Assembly (NCBI GenBank): GCA_964489955.1
Contig: CAZBAV010000066.1
Span: 1 to 23,223, forward strand
From: Leadbetterella sp964489955
GTDB taxonomy: Bacteria; Bacteroidota; Bacteroidia; Cytophagales; Spirosomataceae
Direction: 5' to 3'
Length of the DNA stretch: 23,223 nt
A program made the position numbers and the translations under genes. The notes under the pieces are model-generated. The model had not been told where the DNA came from and made no database searches. It saw only the letters and a list, made by a program, of their open reading frames with translations. This document shows positions 14,753-23,087 of the stretch, piece after piece (position 1 is the stretch's first letter; each line of letters begins with the position of its first letter).

Positions 14753-15160
14753 ATGGAAGAAAGTAGAAAAATAATTAATTACTTTATTGAGGAAGTAATA
14801 AACAACAAAAATCTGGACGCAGCAAATGAGATAGTCTCAGAAGATTTCGTAGAACATATTCCTTTTCCCGGACAAGGACCAGGACGAGAGGGATTAAAAG
14901 TTGCACTTAATTCAATGTTTACAGGATTTCCAGATATGAAATGGACGATACAAGAGCAAATTACAGAAGGTGAAAAAGTAGTAACAAGATTTACCTGGAC
15001 CGGAACCCATCAAGGTGAATTTATGGGAATACCTCCTACAAATAAGCAAGTTGAAGTTTGGGGAGTTGTAATTGACGTTGTGAGAAACAAGCTGTTTTCT
15101 GAAAGCAGAATAATAATGGATAATATTGGATTATTAAAACAATTAGGTGTTATGCCTTAG
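14753..15160 (+). CDS. SnoaL-like / ester-cyclase-family protein
   Basis: Encodes 135 aa, full length for the SnoaL-like (NTF2-fold) polyketide cyclase family. Features are an N-terminal helix pair (IINYFIEEVINNKNLDAANE), EDFVEHIPFPGQGPGREG, FPDMKWTIQEQITEGEKVVTRFTWTGTH, and FMGIPPTNKQVEVWGV with a central MDNIGLLKQLG end. Proteins of this family act in varied small-molecule reactions or as binding proteins, and this one has no assigned substrate. It is cytoplasmic, with no signal peptide. It lies between the AraC and DUF1398 genes on the same strand with short gaps (83 and 42 bp), consistent with an operon. Confidence 0.85.
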   Translation: MEESRKIINYFIEEVINNKNLDAANEIVSEDFVEHIPFPGQGPGREGLKVALNSMFTGFPDMKWTIQEQITEGEKVVTRFTWTGTHQGEFMGIPPTNKQVEVWGVVIDVVRNKLFSESRIIMDNIGLLKQLGVMP

Positions 15161-15202
15161 TAAGTATGAAGCCGAAGGAAAACAAAACGGAAATCTAAAA
15201 AA

Positions 15203-15589
15203 ATGTTTACAGTAGAACAAATAGAACAAGCCCACGAAAAAATAAAATCAGGTGCTGACTTTCCAAAATACATTCAAGAAATAAAAGAATTGGGCGTGAA
15301 AGGTTTTTTAACCTGGGTTAAAGACAGCAACACAGAATATTTTGGAGAAAACAATTTTACCACAAATTCACAACCGAAATATGATGAATTGATTGTTTCA
15401 GAAAATAGCGACAGCGGAAATTTTCAAACACGACTAAAAGAACATCAACAAGGAAAAACAGACTATTTTACTTTTTGTAAAGATTGTGCAAAAGCAGGAA
15501 TTGAAAAATGGGTTGTTCGTCTTGACGAAATGACTTGTATTTATTACGACAAAACAGGAAATGAGATTTTAGTGGAAGAAATCCCGTAA
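15203..15589 (+). CDS. DUF1398 family protein (YbcV-like)
   Basis: Encodes 128 aa, the usual family length. The N-terminus FTVEQIEQAHEKIKSGADFP, then YIQEIKELGVKGFLTWV, and the later FCKDCAKAGIEKWVVRLDEM and TCIYYDKTGNEILVEEI are the full set of DUF1398 signatures (PF07166; E. coli YbcV is a member). The function of the family is not known. There is no signal peptide or membrane segment. It is the last intact gene before hairpin C, which begins about 15 bp after its stop codon. In E. coli the ybcV relative is prophage-borne, which agrees with an accessory character here. Confidence 0.85.
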   Translation: MFTVEQIEQAHEKIKSGADFPKYIQEIKELGVKGFLTWVKDSNTEYFGENNFTTNSQPKYDELIVSENSDSGNFQTRLKEHQQGKTDYFTFCKDCAKAGIEKWVVRLDEMTCIYYDKTGNEILVEEIP

Positions 15590-15602
15590 TAAAAACTGCC
15601 TG

Positions 15603-15741
15603 CCACATCGGTTTGGCGTTATGGAGGCTGACGTGCAAAAGCTCAACGGAAGTAATTCTATTGAGCTTTTGTGTTATATTTGAGCTGACATTTTTCAAAT
15701 GCCGCCATAACGCCAAACTGCCGAACCGTTATCTGCAAGTC
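15603..15741. repeat. Long hairpin C (cassette-junction-like element)
   Basis: GTTTGGCGTTATGG (15611-15624) pairs perfectly with CCATAACGCCAAAC (15705-15718), extended by GGC/GCC after one mismatch. An inner stem AAAAGCTCAA (15637-15646) pairs with TTGAGCTTTT (15661-15670). The right flank between the stems has about 30 unpaired bases. The right end is CCGAACCGTTATCTGCAAGTC (core 15721-15731), matching hairpin A's right end at 17 of 21 positions. The next start codon is 43 nt beyond. Long imperfect stems with bulges and a variable loop resemble integron attC sites in architecture, although the ends do not fit the attC consensus. Confidence 0.7.
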
Positions 15742-15773
15742 TTTGACAGTAGGTGCTTCAAAACATTATCCGA

Positions 15774-16094
15774 ATGAGATATAAAATAATATTTTTCTTG
15801 TTTGTATTAACTCAAACAATCTTTGGACAAAACTTAAAACCTGAAATTTACACCATTTCGAAAACGCATTTTGCAAAAACTGCAAATGTTGGATTGAGTA
15901 TTGGAATTATTCAAAATGGAGCAATCAATTAGTATTATTTTGGTGGCAAATATTCCAACCAAATAAAAGACATAGACAGTACAACACTTTTTTTAATCGG
16001 CTCTGTAACAAAACTGTACACTGTATTTATCCTTGCATCGCACCCACTCTCCTTCGTCTTCTTGACGAAAAGAGGATGTATTGTGGCCTCCTGA
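15774..16094 (+). pseudogene. Truncated beta-lactamase-family serine hydrolase gene
   Basis: ATG 15774 opens a signal peptide (RYKIIFFLFVLTQTIFGQ). The start of a class C-like serine hydrolase follows: FAKTANVGLSIGIIQNGAIN, an in-frame TAG at 15930-15932, then YYFGGKYSNQIKDIDSTTLFLIGSVTKLYTVFILA. The SVTK is the SxxK active-site motif. Similarity stops at about 16040, and the frame runs into unrelated residues and ends at TGA 16092-16094. The gene has therefore lost more than two thirds of its length (family members are usually above 350 aa) and carries a stop. Its 5' end abuts hairpin C, so it was probably another cargo gene whose 3' portion, and any downstream hairpin, has been deleted. Confidence 0.75.
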
Positions 16095-16237
16095 TAACTA
16101 GAATAAAGAATATGAGATATACATGGGCAATGATGGTTACCAACTTTTATCATTCTACATCATAAATTCTTGCTACACACCTCAAATTTGGATAAAATCT
16201 TTTTTCTACCTGCCGCAGAATTTACCATAACTTGTTT

Positions 16238-16290
16238 CTGGGTCATAAATTCAGAAATAATTAGTTACTATAACCGACCCAGTTTTTTTT
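16238..16290 (+). terminator. Stem with T-run, terminator-like
   Basis: CTGGGTC (16238-16244) is perfectly complementary to GACCCAG (16276-16282), followed immediately by eight T. The 31-nt loop is long for an intrinsic terminator, but the stem plus T-tract reads correctly for plus-strand transcripts leaving the accessory region. It lies in a gene-free stretch of about 250 bp between the beta-lactamase remnant and the kinase gene. Confidence 0.45.
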
Positions 16291-16351
16291 GAATTAAAGG
16301 GCTATCGATAGAGCGTTTTGGGCAGATGTGAAGGGAAGTTTCCGACACAAA

Positions 16352-17383
16352 TTAACTCAAATCAATTTTTAAAAATACCGAATAAACATCCTTATTGTCA
16401 TTTATTTCGAAAGCATACCTGTTTTTGTATTCCAGTTCCAGCATTTCAGTGGTACTTTTTATGCCGGTTCCGTTAGAGGCAATCTTACTTTTGTCTTCCG
16501 GGTTGGTATTTTCGGCGTATAATTCCAGAAAGGCTTTATCGAGTGTAATTGAAATATGTACAAACGAGGAATGTCTCGAAGCCCCTCCAAATTTAAAAGC
16601 GTTTTCTATTAAGTTAAAGTAAAGCATAGGCAAAACTTCAGCTTCCAAAAGCTCTTTATTTAGTACATTGATTTCCAGTTTTACGGTACATCTGGGACTT
16701 ACTCTTTCGGTTTCTACAGCCACATACGCACGCGTAAAGTCAAGGACTTCTTCTACCTTAACTCTGTCTTTATTTACACTATTTAGCTGATAACGCATTA
16801 CAGTAGATAGTTTCAAAATCAATTCTGAAACCCGGGCGGGTTCGTGTAAGCTAACTCCATACAGATTGTTTAAGGTGTTGAACAAAAAATGCGGTCGAAA
16901 CTGATTTCTTATTAAGGACAGCTCCATGTTTTTTAGTTTCAGTTCTCGTTCGTGCTCCAGCTTTTGCTGCCTGTAATACCTTGCCGCAACCAGAATTAAA
17001 AATGTTATACCAATACCAAAGGAATAGGCCAGAAGGTAGAAAAAGAACAGAGCCTTATGATGTTCTGAAAATTCGTCATACCAGCCCACTCTGCCAGAAA
17101 CAACATCAAGATAATAAGAACCTACAGTAAACGAGAGTATCAAGAGGGCTATAATGGCAAAGTGGAGAATAGGACGACCTGAATTGAAAAATCCGGGAAA
17201 CACCAGAAATCTGTAAATTTGAGCTATAGCATACACCAAGCCCAGTAGAAAGAAACTATGCTTAATGTTGTGCGACTTATTCAAGTTGGAGCCATCATCA
17301 AGAAGTGAAATATAAAAGAGTAGAAAAATGAGTATCCCCTCAAGTATCCACTTTCGCTCTAAAACGTATTTAATGATGTTCAT
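16352..17383 (-). CDS. LytS-type sensor histidine kinase (His_kinase family)
   Basis: Encodes 343 aa. Four membrane helices (about residues 12-28, 43-63, 73-92, 112-134) form the sensor part, with no large periplasmic domain. A coiled-coil linker (LEHERELKLKNMELSLIRNQ) leads to FRPHFLFNTLNNLY with the phosphoacceptor His165, the PF06580 signature. The ATPase part has LYFNLIENAFKFG (N box, 254-266) and SNGTGIKS (303-310, G box). It overlaps the 3' end of the upstream LytTR gene by 14 bp, so they form a translationally coupled two-component pair. The G box is GTGIKS where GxGLxN is usual, a mild deviation. The signal is unknown; related pairs in Bacteroidota control diverse envelope and metabolic genes. 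Confidence 0.92.
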   Translation of the reverse strand: MNIIKYVLERKWILEGILIFLLFYISLLDDGSNLNKSHNIKHSFFLLGLVYAIAQIYRFLVFPGFFNSGRPILHFAIIALLILSFTVGSYYLDVVSGRVGWYDEFSEHHKALFFFYLLAYSFGIGITFLILVAARYYRQQKLEHERELKLKNMELSLIRNQFRPHFLFNTLNNLYGVSLHEPARVSELILKLSTVMRYQLNSVNKDRVKVEEVLDFTRAYVAVETERVSPRCTVKLEINVLNKELLEAEVLPMLYFNLIENAFKFGGASRHSSFVHISITLDKAFLELYAENTNPEDKSKIASNGTGIKSTTEMLELEYKNRYAFEINDNKDVYSVFLKIDLS

Positions 17384-18095
17384 TGGAGGCGGTCCATATG
17401 TTCATTAAGTTTCTTTTGTAGGTTATGCCCAAGGGTATTTGTTGCCCGGAAGCTAAATTTAAGTAGCTTTCTTCCACATTTTTAAGTCTGTTTATATTAA
17501 TGATAAAAGACTTATGAACTCTCACAAAACCACTTTGTGCCAGTAAATTTTCTACAGAACTCAAAGTCATTAAAGTTACAAGTGTGGTGAGTTTTGCATT
17601 TTCAATAACGTAGAACTTAACGTAGTTTCCTAAACTCTCTATGTACTCAATATTGGAAGAGCTAATACGATGTAAAAGACCATCTGCCTTGATTTCTATG
17701 GTAATGTCTTTAGACGTTTTAGGAGCATGTTCAACCCAGTTTCCCGTAATTCTGGTAACGCTTTTAAAAAACCTTGCAAACTCAAATGGTTTTAAAAGGT
17801 AGTCTTTAACACCAAGCTCAAACGCCTGTATGGCTTTGTCATCATGGGCACTGATAAGTACGGTAGCTGGTGGATTGGAAAGTTGCTGAAGCATTTCCAA
17901 ACCGGACAATTCAGGCATGTTAATGTCTAAAAATAAAATATCTACAGCATTTTGTTGCAGGAACTGCACCCCTTCAATGGCGTCATAACAATGCCCGGCT
18001 AGTTTTAAAAAATTAACTCTTTTAATATAATCTTCAAATATATAATGAGTAGCTGCCTCATCATCTACCACCAGGCAATTGTAAGTTTTTTTCAT
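17370..18095 (-). CDS. LytTR-family response regulator
   Basis: Encodes 241 aa from the ATG at 18095, which begins KKTYNCLVVDDE, the usual receiver start; an ATG at 18119 would add eight unlikely residues. The receiver domain spans 1-120 with Asp11/Asp12, phosphoacceptor Asp57 (LFLDINMPELSG) and Lys102 (YLLKPFE). The LytTR DNA-binding domain spans about 140-240: IEYIESLGNYVKFY, FVRVHKSFIININRLKNV and IPLGITYKRNL. It is the partner of the kinase that follows with a 14-bp overlap. LytTR proteins bind direct repeats upstream of targets. The adjacent SusCD pair is separated by a hairpin and transcribed in the same direction, so no shared operon is indicated. Confidence 0.93.
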   Translation of the reverse strand: MKKTYNCLVVDDEAATHYIFEDYIKRVNFLKLAGHCYDAIEGVQFLQQNAVDILFLDINMPELSGLEMLQQLSNPPATVLISAHDDKAIQAFELGVKDYLLKPFEFARFFKSVTRITGNWVEHAPKTSKDITIEIKADGLLHRISSSNIEYIESLGNYVKFYVIENAKLTTLVTLMTLSSVENLLAQSGFVRVHKSFIININRLKNVEESYLNLASGQQIPLGITYKRNLMNIWTASNEHH

Positions 18096-18142
18096 AAAAC
18101 AGCTTGAAATATTAAGCAAATATAGACTATTTCTAAATAAGG

Positions 18143-18171
18143 AAGACGTATAGCAAAATACTATACGTCTT
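18143..18171 (-). terminator. Terminator after the SusD gene
   Basis: AAGACGTATAG (18143-18153) and CTATACGTCTT (18161-18171) form a perfect 11-bp stem with a 7-nt loop, 28 bp beyond the susD stop and before the LytTR gene. T-richness is modest on both sides, but position and stem strength make termination of the susCD transcript the likely role. Confidence 0.65.
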
Positions 18172-18198
18172 TTCTAAACAATTGTACTTTAATTATGT

Positions 18199-19692
18199 CT
18201 ACGGTTGCCAGAAAACTCGGGTGTTTCTATCCGTTCCATTGGTTACATTCTGAAGTCTTACTTGTACCGGGTTTGCGTTCAGCTCAGAGTTAGGATACAA
18301 CAGACGGTAAGGTCTGACACCAGATGCTACCGACGCAGAACCCGGAGCTGCTGGAATACCCAAACGACGGTAGTCGTTCCAGGCTTCGAAAGCCGTGATA
18401 CCGTTAAGAGCAAGCCATTTTTGAGTAATAATCTGGTTTAAACTTTGGTTATAAGCCACGCTTTCTTGTGCTATATAACTATCGGCAGTTGTGACACTCA
18501 AACCTAAATAAGTAAAAGATGCCTTAATTCCGGAGCCATAAAGGTTAGCTGCACTTCCGTTTATCCAGCCTCTATAGGCTGCTTCAGCTTGAAGAAAGTA
18601 ACTTTCTGCTGCTGAAAAGAAGACCAAACTTTGTGTGCCTGACTTGATTAAGCCAGCCGCCAGATTATTGTTTTCTAAAGGACCTTTCAGAGATGAGGTA
18701 AAACCATAGTTTTGAGTGGCATCAGCAGTGGTTTGACCTAAAACTACGCCATTGTACTCTCCATTTACCGCATTGTAAATTTGAGCTAAACGCGGATCAC
18801 TAAACGTTTTGTATTGTTCTATCAAAAAACGTGTAGGTCTTACACCCATGCTTAAGTTAGTGATAGCACCGTTAAAATTGCGGTAATAGGTACTCCAAAA
18901 AGGATTTAACTGTGCACTTTCGGCTGTTGTAAAACCCGGATTTACGAGAGCATCTGCTACTAAAAAGCCAGTACCTTCATTCTGAATAATAGATATTTGC
19001 TCAGTAATATATGCCGACTCATTGGCTTCACTTAAATGTATCAGGCTTCTTAGTTTCAAAGTATTTGCCAGGCGTATCCAATTGTTTACATCACCTTTAA
19101 ACATGATGTCGTCGTTAGTAGGAGCAGCTCCGCCTTGTTTCAGGTTTTGAATACCTTCATTGATTAAAGCTATGGCACCTTTGTAAACGTCTTTTCCGTT
19201 ATCATACTTTGGCGTATAAAGTTTAGGTGAAAGAGCTTCTGAAAAAGGTACATTGTTATAATTATCTACCAGTCTTAAATAATGGTACCCTTGCAAAACT
19301 TTGGCAATACCAACATAAACCGGACTAGCCGAAAAGCCGTCTTGTTGAGCTATTAAGTTTAAATTATACAGGTTCAAATAACTATCTTCCCAAGCATTTG
19401 ATGAGAAATCTGGTGTGATAGTATACGTGATAATTTGCTCTAACGATGAGTTAGCTGCTCCAAGTGCTGAACCTGCCACATCATAAGCTTTACCCCAATG
19501 TCCACTCCAAAAGCCACCCAGAAAACCAAAGTCGTTGCTTTCCATTCTTGATGCTTTAAGAATAGCTGCCGGTAATAGCTGATCAGCAGAAGTAACGGCT
19601 ACTTGGTTCGGGTTTATGTTAATGTCCATATCGCAGGACGATGCTATAGTCATTACCACTACACATGGTAAAAGTCTTTTTAATATTTTCAT
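18199..19692 (-). CDS. SusD/RagB-family nutrient-binding lipoprotein
   Basis: Encodes 497 aa from the ATG at 19692. The lipoprotein signal ends at Cys20 (VVVMTIASSC), which places it on the outer-membrane surface. The body fits the SusD-like family 2 (PF12771): DININPNQVAVTSADQLLPAAILKA at the start, WEDSYLNLYNLNLIAQQ, GIAKVLQGYHYLRLVDNYNNVPFSEAL (TPR-like helices), WIRLANTLKLRSLIHLSE, and the C-terminal YFLQAEAAYRGW and WLALNGITAFEAWNDYRRLG. SusD proteins cap the SusC barrel and select the oligosaccharide or peptide. It starts 13 nt after the SusC gene stop, the standard susCD order. The ligand cannot be read from the sequence. An ATG at 19701 would add three residues. Confidence 0.95.
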   Translation of the reverse strand: MKILKRLLPCVVVMTIASSCDMDININPNQVAVTSADQLLPAAILKASRMESNDFGFLGGFWSGHWGKAYDVAGSALGAANSSLEQIITYTITPDFSSNAWEDSYLNLYNLNLIAQQDGFSASPVYVGIAKVLQGYHYLRLVDNYNNVPFSEALSPKLYTPKYDNGKDVYKGAIALINEGIQNLKQGGAAPTNDDIMFKGDVNNWIRLANTLKLRSLIHLSEANESAYITEQISIIQNEGTGFLVADALVNPGFTTAESAQLNPFWSTYYRNFNGAITNLSMGVRPTRFLIEQYKTFSDPRLAQIYNAVNGEYNGVVLGQTTADATQNYGFTSSLKGPLENNNLAAGLIKSGTQSLVFFSAAESYFLQAEAAYRGWINGSAANLYGSGIKASFTYLGLSVTTADSYIAQESVAYNQSLNQIITQKWLALNGITAFEAWNDYRRLGIPAAPGSASVASGVRPYRLLYPNSELNANPVQVRLQNVTNGTDRNTRVFWQP

Positions 19693-19705
19693 TGAAATCA
19701 ATTTT

Positions 19706-22700
19706 TTAGAAGTTTACATTAACATTAAACCCGTAGGTACGTTGAGCCGGAAGTGTACGCCATCCGCTAAACCCAACACCACTTAGGTAGATGTATTCGG
19801 TTTCGCCATAAATGTTGTCTTTTGCTCTAATGTTAATTAGGTTTCTACCAATAAGAGAGACCGTTACGCCTTGCACAAATTTTTGTTTTGCAAGAAGTTT
19901 TGGCGACAATTCATAGCTTAAGTTAATTTCTCGTAGTTTTACAAACATGGCGTCAAACACGTTGTTGGAGAATACAGAACGGTCAAAACCATTCCAGTAA
20001 GCTTTAAGTCCGCCACCTTGAATATAAACCGAGGTGTTTTCCTGATAAACTCCTGGCTCAACTTCTATTACAGAGTTAGGGAATATAAAGTCTTCGCGGT
20101 CATACTCTGCGGTACGAGGAGCAAGACCTACTGTTATTTCGTTTTCAGCCGCAGCTGTGTAATATTTGTTTCCCCATCTTGCATCTACCACCGCTTGTAA
20201 GCTAAATTGCTTGTATCTTACGTTTGTGTTTACACCTAAAATATGCACCGGTTGTGATGTTCCCATGTTTTTAAGCGTAGAAGAAACGCTTGGTCTTCCT
20301 GTAACTTTATCTACCACTACTCGTCCTTCCGGATCTCGTACATAGTCAGGCATCAGGTAAGTAGGGTATTGGCTTCCCGGTACTAAATAGAGTCCTTTCC
20401 ATTGGTTAAGGCTTGGCAGATCACCAAACAATGAAACTCCTGTGTTGTTATTGTTAGTGTAGTTTGTTCCTAATGACCACGAAACGTTTTTCTGACGGAC
20501 GATGTCAGCATTCAGACTTAACTCTAATGATTTACTTTTCATGCGGGCGGCATTGGTAAATGTAGTGGCAAAACCTGTGGCATAAGAAGTGGCTACACTT
20601 AAAATCTGGTCTCTTGAGTCAGCATAAGCATACACAGCTTCAAGACGTAAACGGTCTTTTAGGAACCCAATGTTAAAACCGCCTTCAGCCGAATATACGA
20701 ACTCAGGAGAGATGTTTCCGTTGTTATTTGTGGAGCCAATGGACGTTCCGTAAAGTGTACCAAATGGGAAACCACTGGCCAGAGCAAAGGTATTGTTTAG
20801 CTGATACGGAGAAATGGTTACGTTTGCCGTTTTACTTGCCGAAACAAAAAGTTTCAGGAAAGAAATCGTAGGGCTGTTCTTTACAAAATCCAATGCTTCA
20901 CTTGCTACAAACGATACGTTTGCTCCCGGATAGAAGTAAGAACGGTTATCTTTTGAAAGCAAGGAAACGGTTTCATATCGGCCGTTAAGGGTAGTGAAAA
21001 GATAGTTTTTGTAACCAAAGGTTGCTTCGGCATACGTTCCTTCTCTTCTCCAATGGCTAATATACGATGTTCCGGAAAGGTTACCTGTACGGTTGCTTTG
21101 GTTGTACGTACCCGAAACATTTAGAGCAGATGAAGCCAGGTTGAAGTTTTTGCTTTTAATGTCCTGAAAATTATGTCCTAAAATCCCTTTGACAGAGAAA
21201 TCTCCAAACGTCTTGTTGGCCTGTAAAATTAAATCAGAGTTAAACTGGTCATTACTGTTAGTGGCGTCATTTACACTTCCGTTTGATGCAGACGGACGAA
21301 CCAATTTAGTGCCATTTTGGTCATAAACGTCGGGGTAAGATATTTTAGCCGTGGTAGCTCTAACGTCACTTTGGGTAGAACTTAATCCCACTCGGTAAAT
21401 AGCTTTAAACCACGGTGTAAACTCATATTCGAAATTAAGATTACCGTTTAGGTTGTTTTGCTTACGTTCAGAACGCTGGTTGTCTATACCCCAGTACGGG
21501 TTAATGGTAGACCCTGAAAAATAATACTCAGGCATGGCTTTGTAGTCATTTTGCCAGTCTTTTAACTGTTCAAGATCTATAAATAAAGGTAAGTTACGCA
21601 CGTTGTTCCAAGGCTCAGATGAGGTGGTGTTGGTTATAGTACGTACATAGTTTAAGTTAAAACTGGTAAGTAGTTTTCCAAACTTTCTGCTGGCGTTAGC
21701 TCTAAAGTTAATTTTCTCGTTCCAGTCTTTAGGTACTGTTCCTTTGGTATACACATGCTGGCCAGACAAAAAGTAGGTAGAATTAGCATCACCCCCTGAA
21801 AAATTCAGGCTATTTNNNNNNNNNNGGCTATTTTGTTCCGTAATACCTGTGTCAAAGAAGTTTTCATTTCTATTTTTTATGGCTTGATACGGTAGTTCCC
21901 ATTGAGAGCCGTCAGGTAAAACGGGTCCTACTTTAACCAGGCTGCCATCGTAAGCAGGCCCCCAGGATTCATGCGTGTTTCCTGAGTACACGCCGTTTAC
22001 TCCCGACCCAAACTGCGTTTGTAATTCGGGCAACCATGCTATTTTATCAAAGGTAGTGCTGTTGTTATACGTAATTCTTCCTTTTCCTTTAGCTCCTTTT
22101 TTAGTAGTGACTAAAAGAACTCCGTTTACCCCTTGCGAACCGTAAATTGCCGATGCGTTAGCACCTTTCAGTATTACTATATCTTCTATGTCGTTAGGGT
22201 TAATTAATGAAATGGCAGATGCAGTACGGGTGCTGGTAGCTAGCTGCGGGTTGAAATAATCAATAGATGGCATGGGTACACCGTCTATCACCACAAGCGG
22301 CTCGTTGTTTCCGTCTGAAATGTTTCTGGCACCACGTAGTGTTACTCTTACCTGTGGGTTTACACCCGAGTCAAAAAGGTTAACCTGCAAACCAGCAACT
22401 TTACCTTGTAAGCCGTTCAAAGGGTTCACTACGGCCGCCTGATTAATGGCTTTACTCGTAATTTGAGCCGTGGAAACCCCTAATTCTCGGGCATTTCTCT
22501 TAATGCCTAAAGCTCCTGTAATGACTACTTCGGATAGTGTGTTTTCTGCCGCAGCTAAACGAACGATTACAGGCTCTCTTCTGCGAGCCACTATAAAGTC
22601 AGAATTCTCATATCCTACATAGCTGATAATAATTTTTTTGTCTACAGCAGAACGGATATCAAACCTACCTTCAACATCAGTGGTTCCCAGCACTTTTCCG

Positions 22701-22849
22701 TCGCCTTCTCTTAATACCACTCCTATAAGTGGCTCATCGGTAGATAAATCAAGAACTCTGCCACGAATGGGTATTTCTTGTGCAAATACTTGAACTGCTC
22801 CCAAAAAAAGTGGGATGAGTATCAACGTTTTAAATAAATGTTTAAGCAT
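19706..22849 (-). CDS. SusC/RagA-family TonB-dependent transporter
   Basis: Encodes about 1047 aa as assembled, including ten N (21816-21825). The signal peptide is residues 1-24 (LILIPLFLGAVQVFAQ). A carboxypeptidase-D-regulatory-like domain follows at about 26-105 (IRGRVLDLSTDEPLIGVVL), then a TonB-box-like stretch (SEVVITGALG). The plug domain spans 120-255 (QGKVAGLQVN, VRVTLRGARNI, PLVVIDGVP, IVILKGANASAIYGSQGVNGVLLVTTK), and the long beta barrel ends RTYGFNVNVNF with the terminal aromatic residue. All SusC hallmarks are present. It pairs with the SusD lipoprotein 13 nt downstream to import large nutrients through the outer membrane. The N gap keeps the frame but is probably artificial; without it the protein is 1041 aa. 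The substrate is unknown. Confidence 0.95.
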   Translation of the reverse strand: MLKHLFKTLILIPLFLGAVQVFAQEIPIRGRVLDLSTDEPLIGVVLREGDGKVLGTTDVEGRFDIRSAVDKKIIISYVGYENSDFIVARRREPVIVRLAAAENTLSEVVITGALGIKRNARELGVSTAQITSKAINQAAVVNPLNGLQGKVAGLQVNLFDSGVNPQVRVTLRGARNISDGNNEPLVVIDGVPMPSIDYFNPQLATSTRTASAISLINPNDIEDIVILKGANASAIYGSQGVNGVLLVTTKKGAKGKGRITYNNSTTFDKIAWLPELQTQFGSGVNGVYSGNTHESWGPAYDGSLVKVGPVLPDGSQWELPYQAIKNRNENFFDTGITEQNSXXXXNSLNFSGGDANSTYFLSGQHVYTKGTVPKDWNEKINFRANASRKFGKLLTSFNLNYVRTITNTTSSEPWNNVRNLPLFIDLEQLKDWQNDYKAMPEYYFSGSTINPYWGIDNQRSERKQNNLNGNLNFEYEFTPWFKAIYRVGLSSTQSDVRATTAKISYPDVYDQNGTKLVRPSASNGSVNDATNSNDQFNSDLILQANKTFGDFSVKGILGHNFQDIKSKNFNLASSALNVSGTYNQSNRTGNLSGTSYISHWRREGTYAEATFGYKNYLFTTLNGRYETVSLLSKDNRSYFYPGANVSFVASEALDFVKNSPTISFLKLFVSASKTANVTISPYQLNNTFALASGFPFGTLYGTSIGSTNNNGNISPEFVYSAEGGFNIGFLKDRLRLEAVYAYADSRDQILSVATSYATGFATTFTNAARMKSKSLELSLNADIVRQKNVSWSLGTNYTNNNNTGVSLFGDLPSLNQWKGLYLVPGSQYPTYLMPDYVRDPEGRVVVDKVTGRPSVSSTLKNMGTSQPVHILGVNTNVRYKQFSLQAVVDARWGNKYYTAAAENEITVGLAPRTAEYDREDFIFPNSVIEVEPGVYQENTSVYIQGGGLKAYWNGFDRSVFSNNVFDAMFVKLREINLSYELSPKLLAKQKFVQGVTVSLIGRNLINIRAKDNIYGETEYIYLSGVGFSGWRTLPAQRTYGFNVNVNF
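21808..21833. other. Assembly gap of ten N flanked by a duplicated 8-mer
   Basis: Ten N at 21816-21825 are flanked on the left by GGCTATTT (21808-21815) and on the right by the same GGCTATTT (21826-21833). Merging the two copies removes 18 bp, keeps the frame and yields a natural SusC sequence (GITEQNSLNFSGGDAN). The gap is therefore most likely a scaffold join between contigs that overlap by 8 bp. Confidence 0.8.
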
Positions 22850-22890
22850 GAAATTTGTAAATGTATATTTATTTAGAATAATTACAAATA

Positions 22891-22898
22891 CAAACTTA
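22891..22898 (-). promoter_or_regulatory. Possible -7 element of the susC promoter
   Basis: On the minus strand the octamer TAAGTTTG fits the Bacteroidota TAnnTTTG box, 41 nt upstream of the susC start codon. No clear TTG -33 element was found at the usual distance, so this is tentative. Confidence 0.35.
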
Positions 22899-23087
22899 CA
22901 GGGGCTAATTTTTTCTTAGTCTAAATAAGTGCTGAGTTGAAAATGATTTTGATGAATTGAATTGGTCATAAAACTTTTGAGGCAAATTATAGGATTTTGG
23001 GAGGAATGGTATGCTCTAAAAGTAAAATATAGTTACCTCACCAATTTTAGTACCAGTAGTTAAGTTGAAAGACCTATCTTTTGTAAG

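Noticed and set aside
12711..15741. Canonical integron attC sites
   Set aside because: The hairpin architecture is similar, but the ends (GTTAGTT, GTTATCT, GTAATGG) do not fit the GTTRRRY consensus and no integron integrase is present, so the elements are reported as attC-like only.
18095..18199. One joint operon of susCD with the LytTR/kinase pair
   Set aside because: All four genes are on the minus strand, but a perfect 11-bp hairpin and about 100 bp separate susD from the LytTR gene, so separate transcription is more likely.
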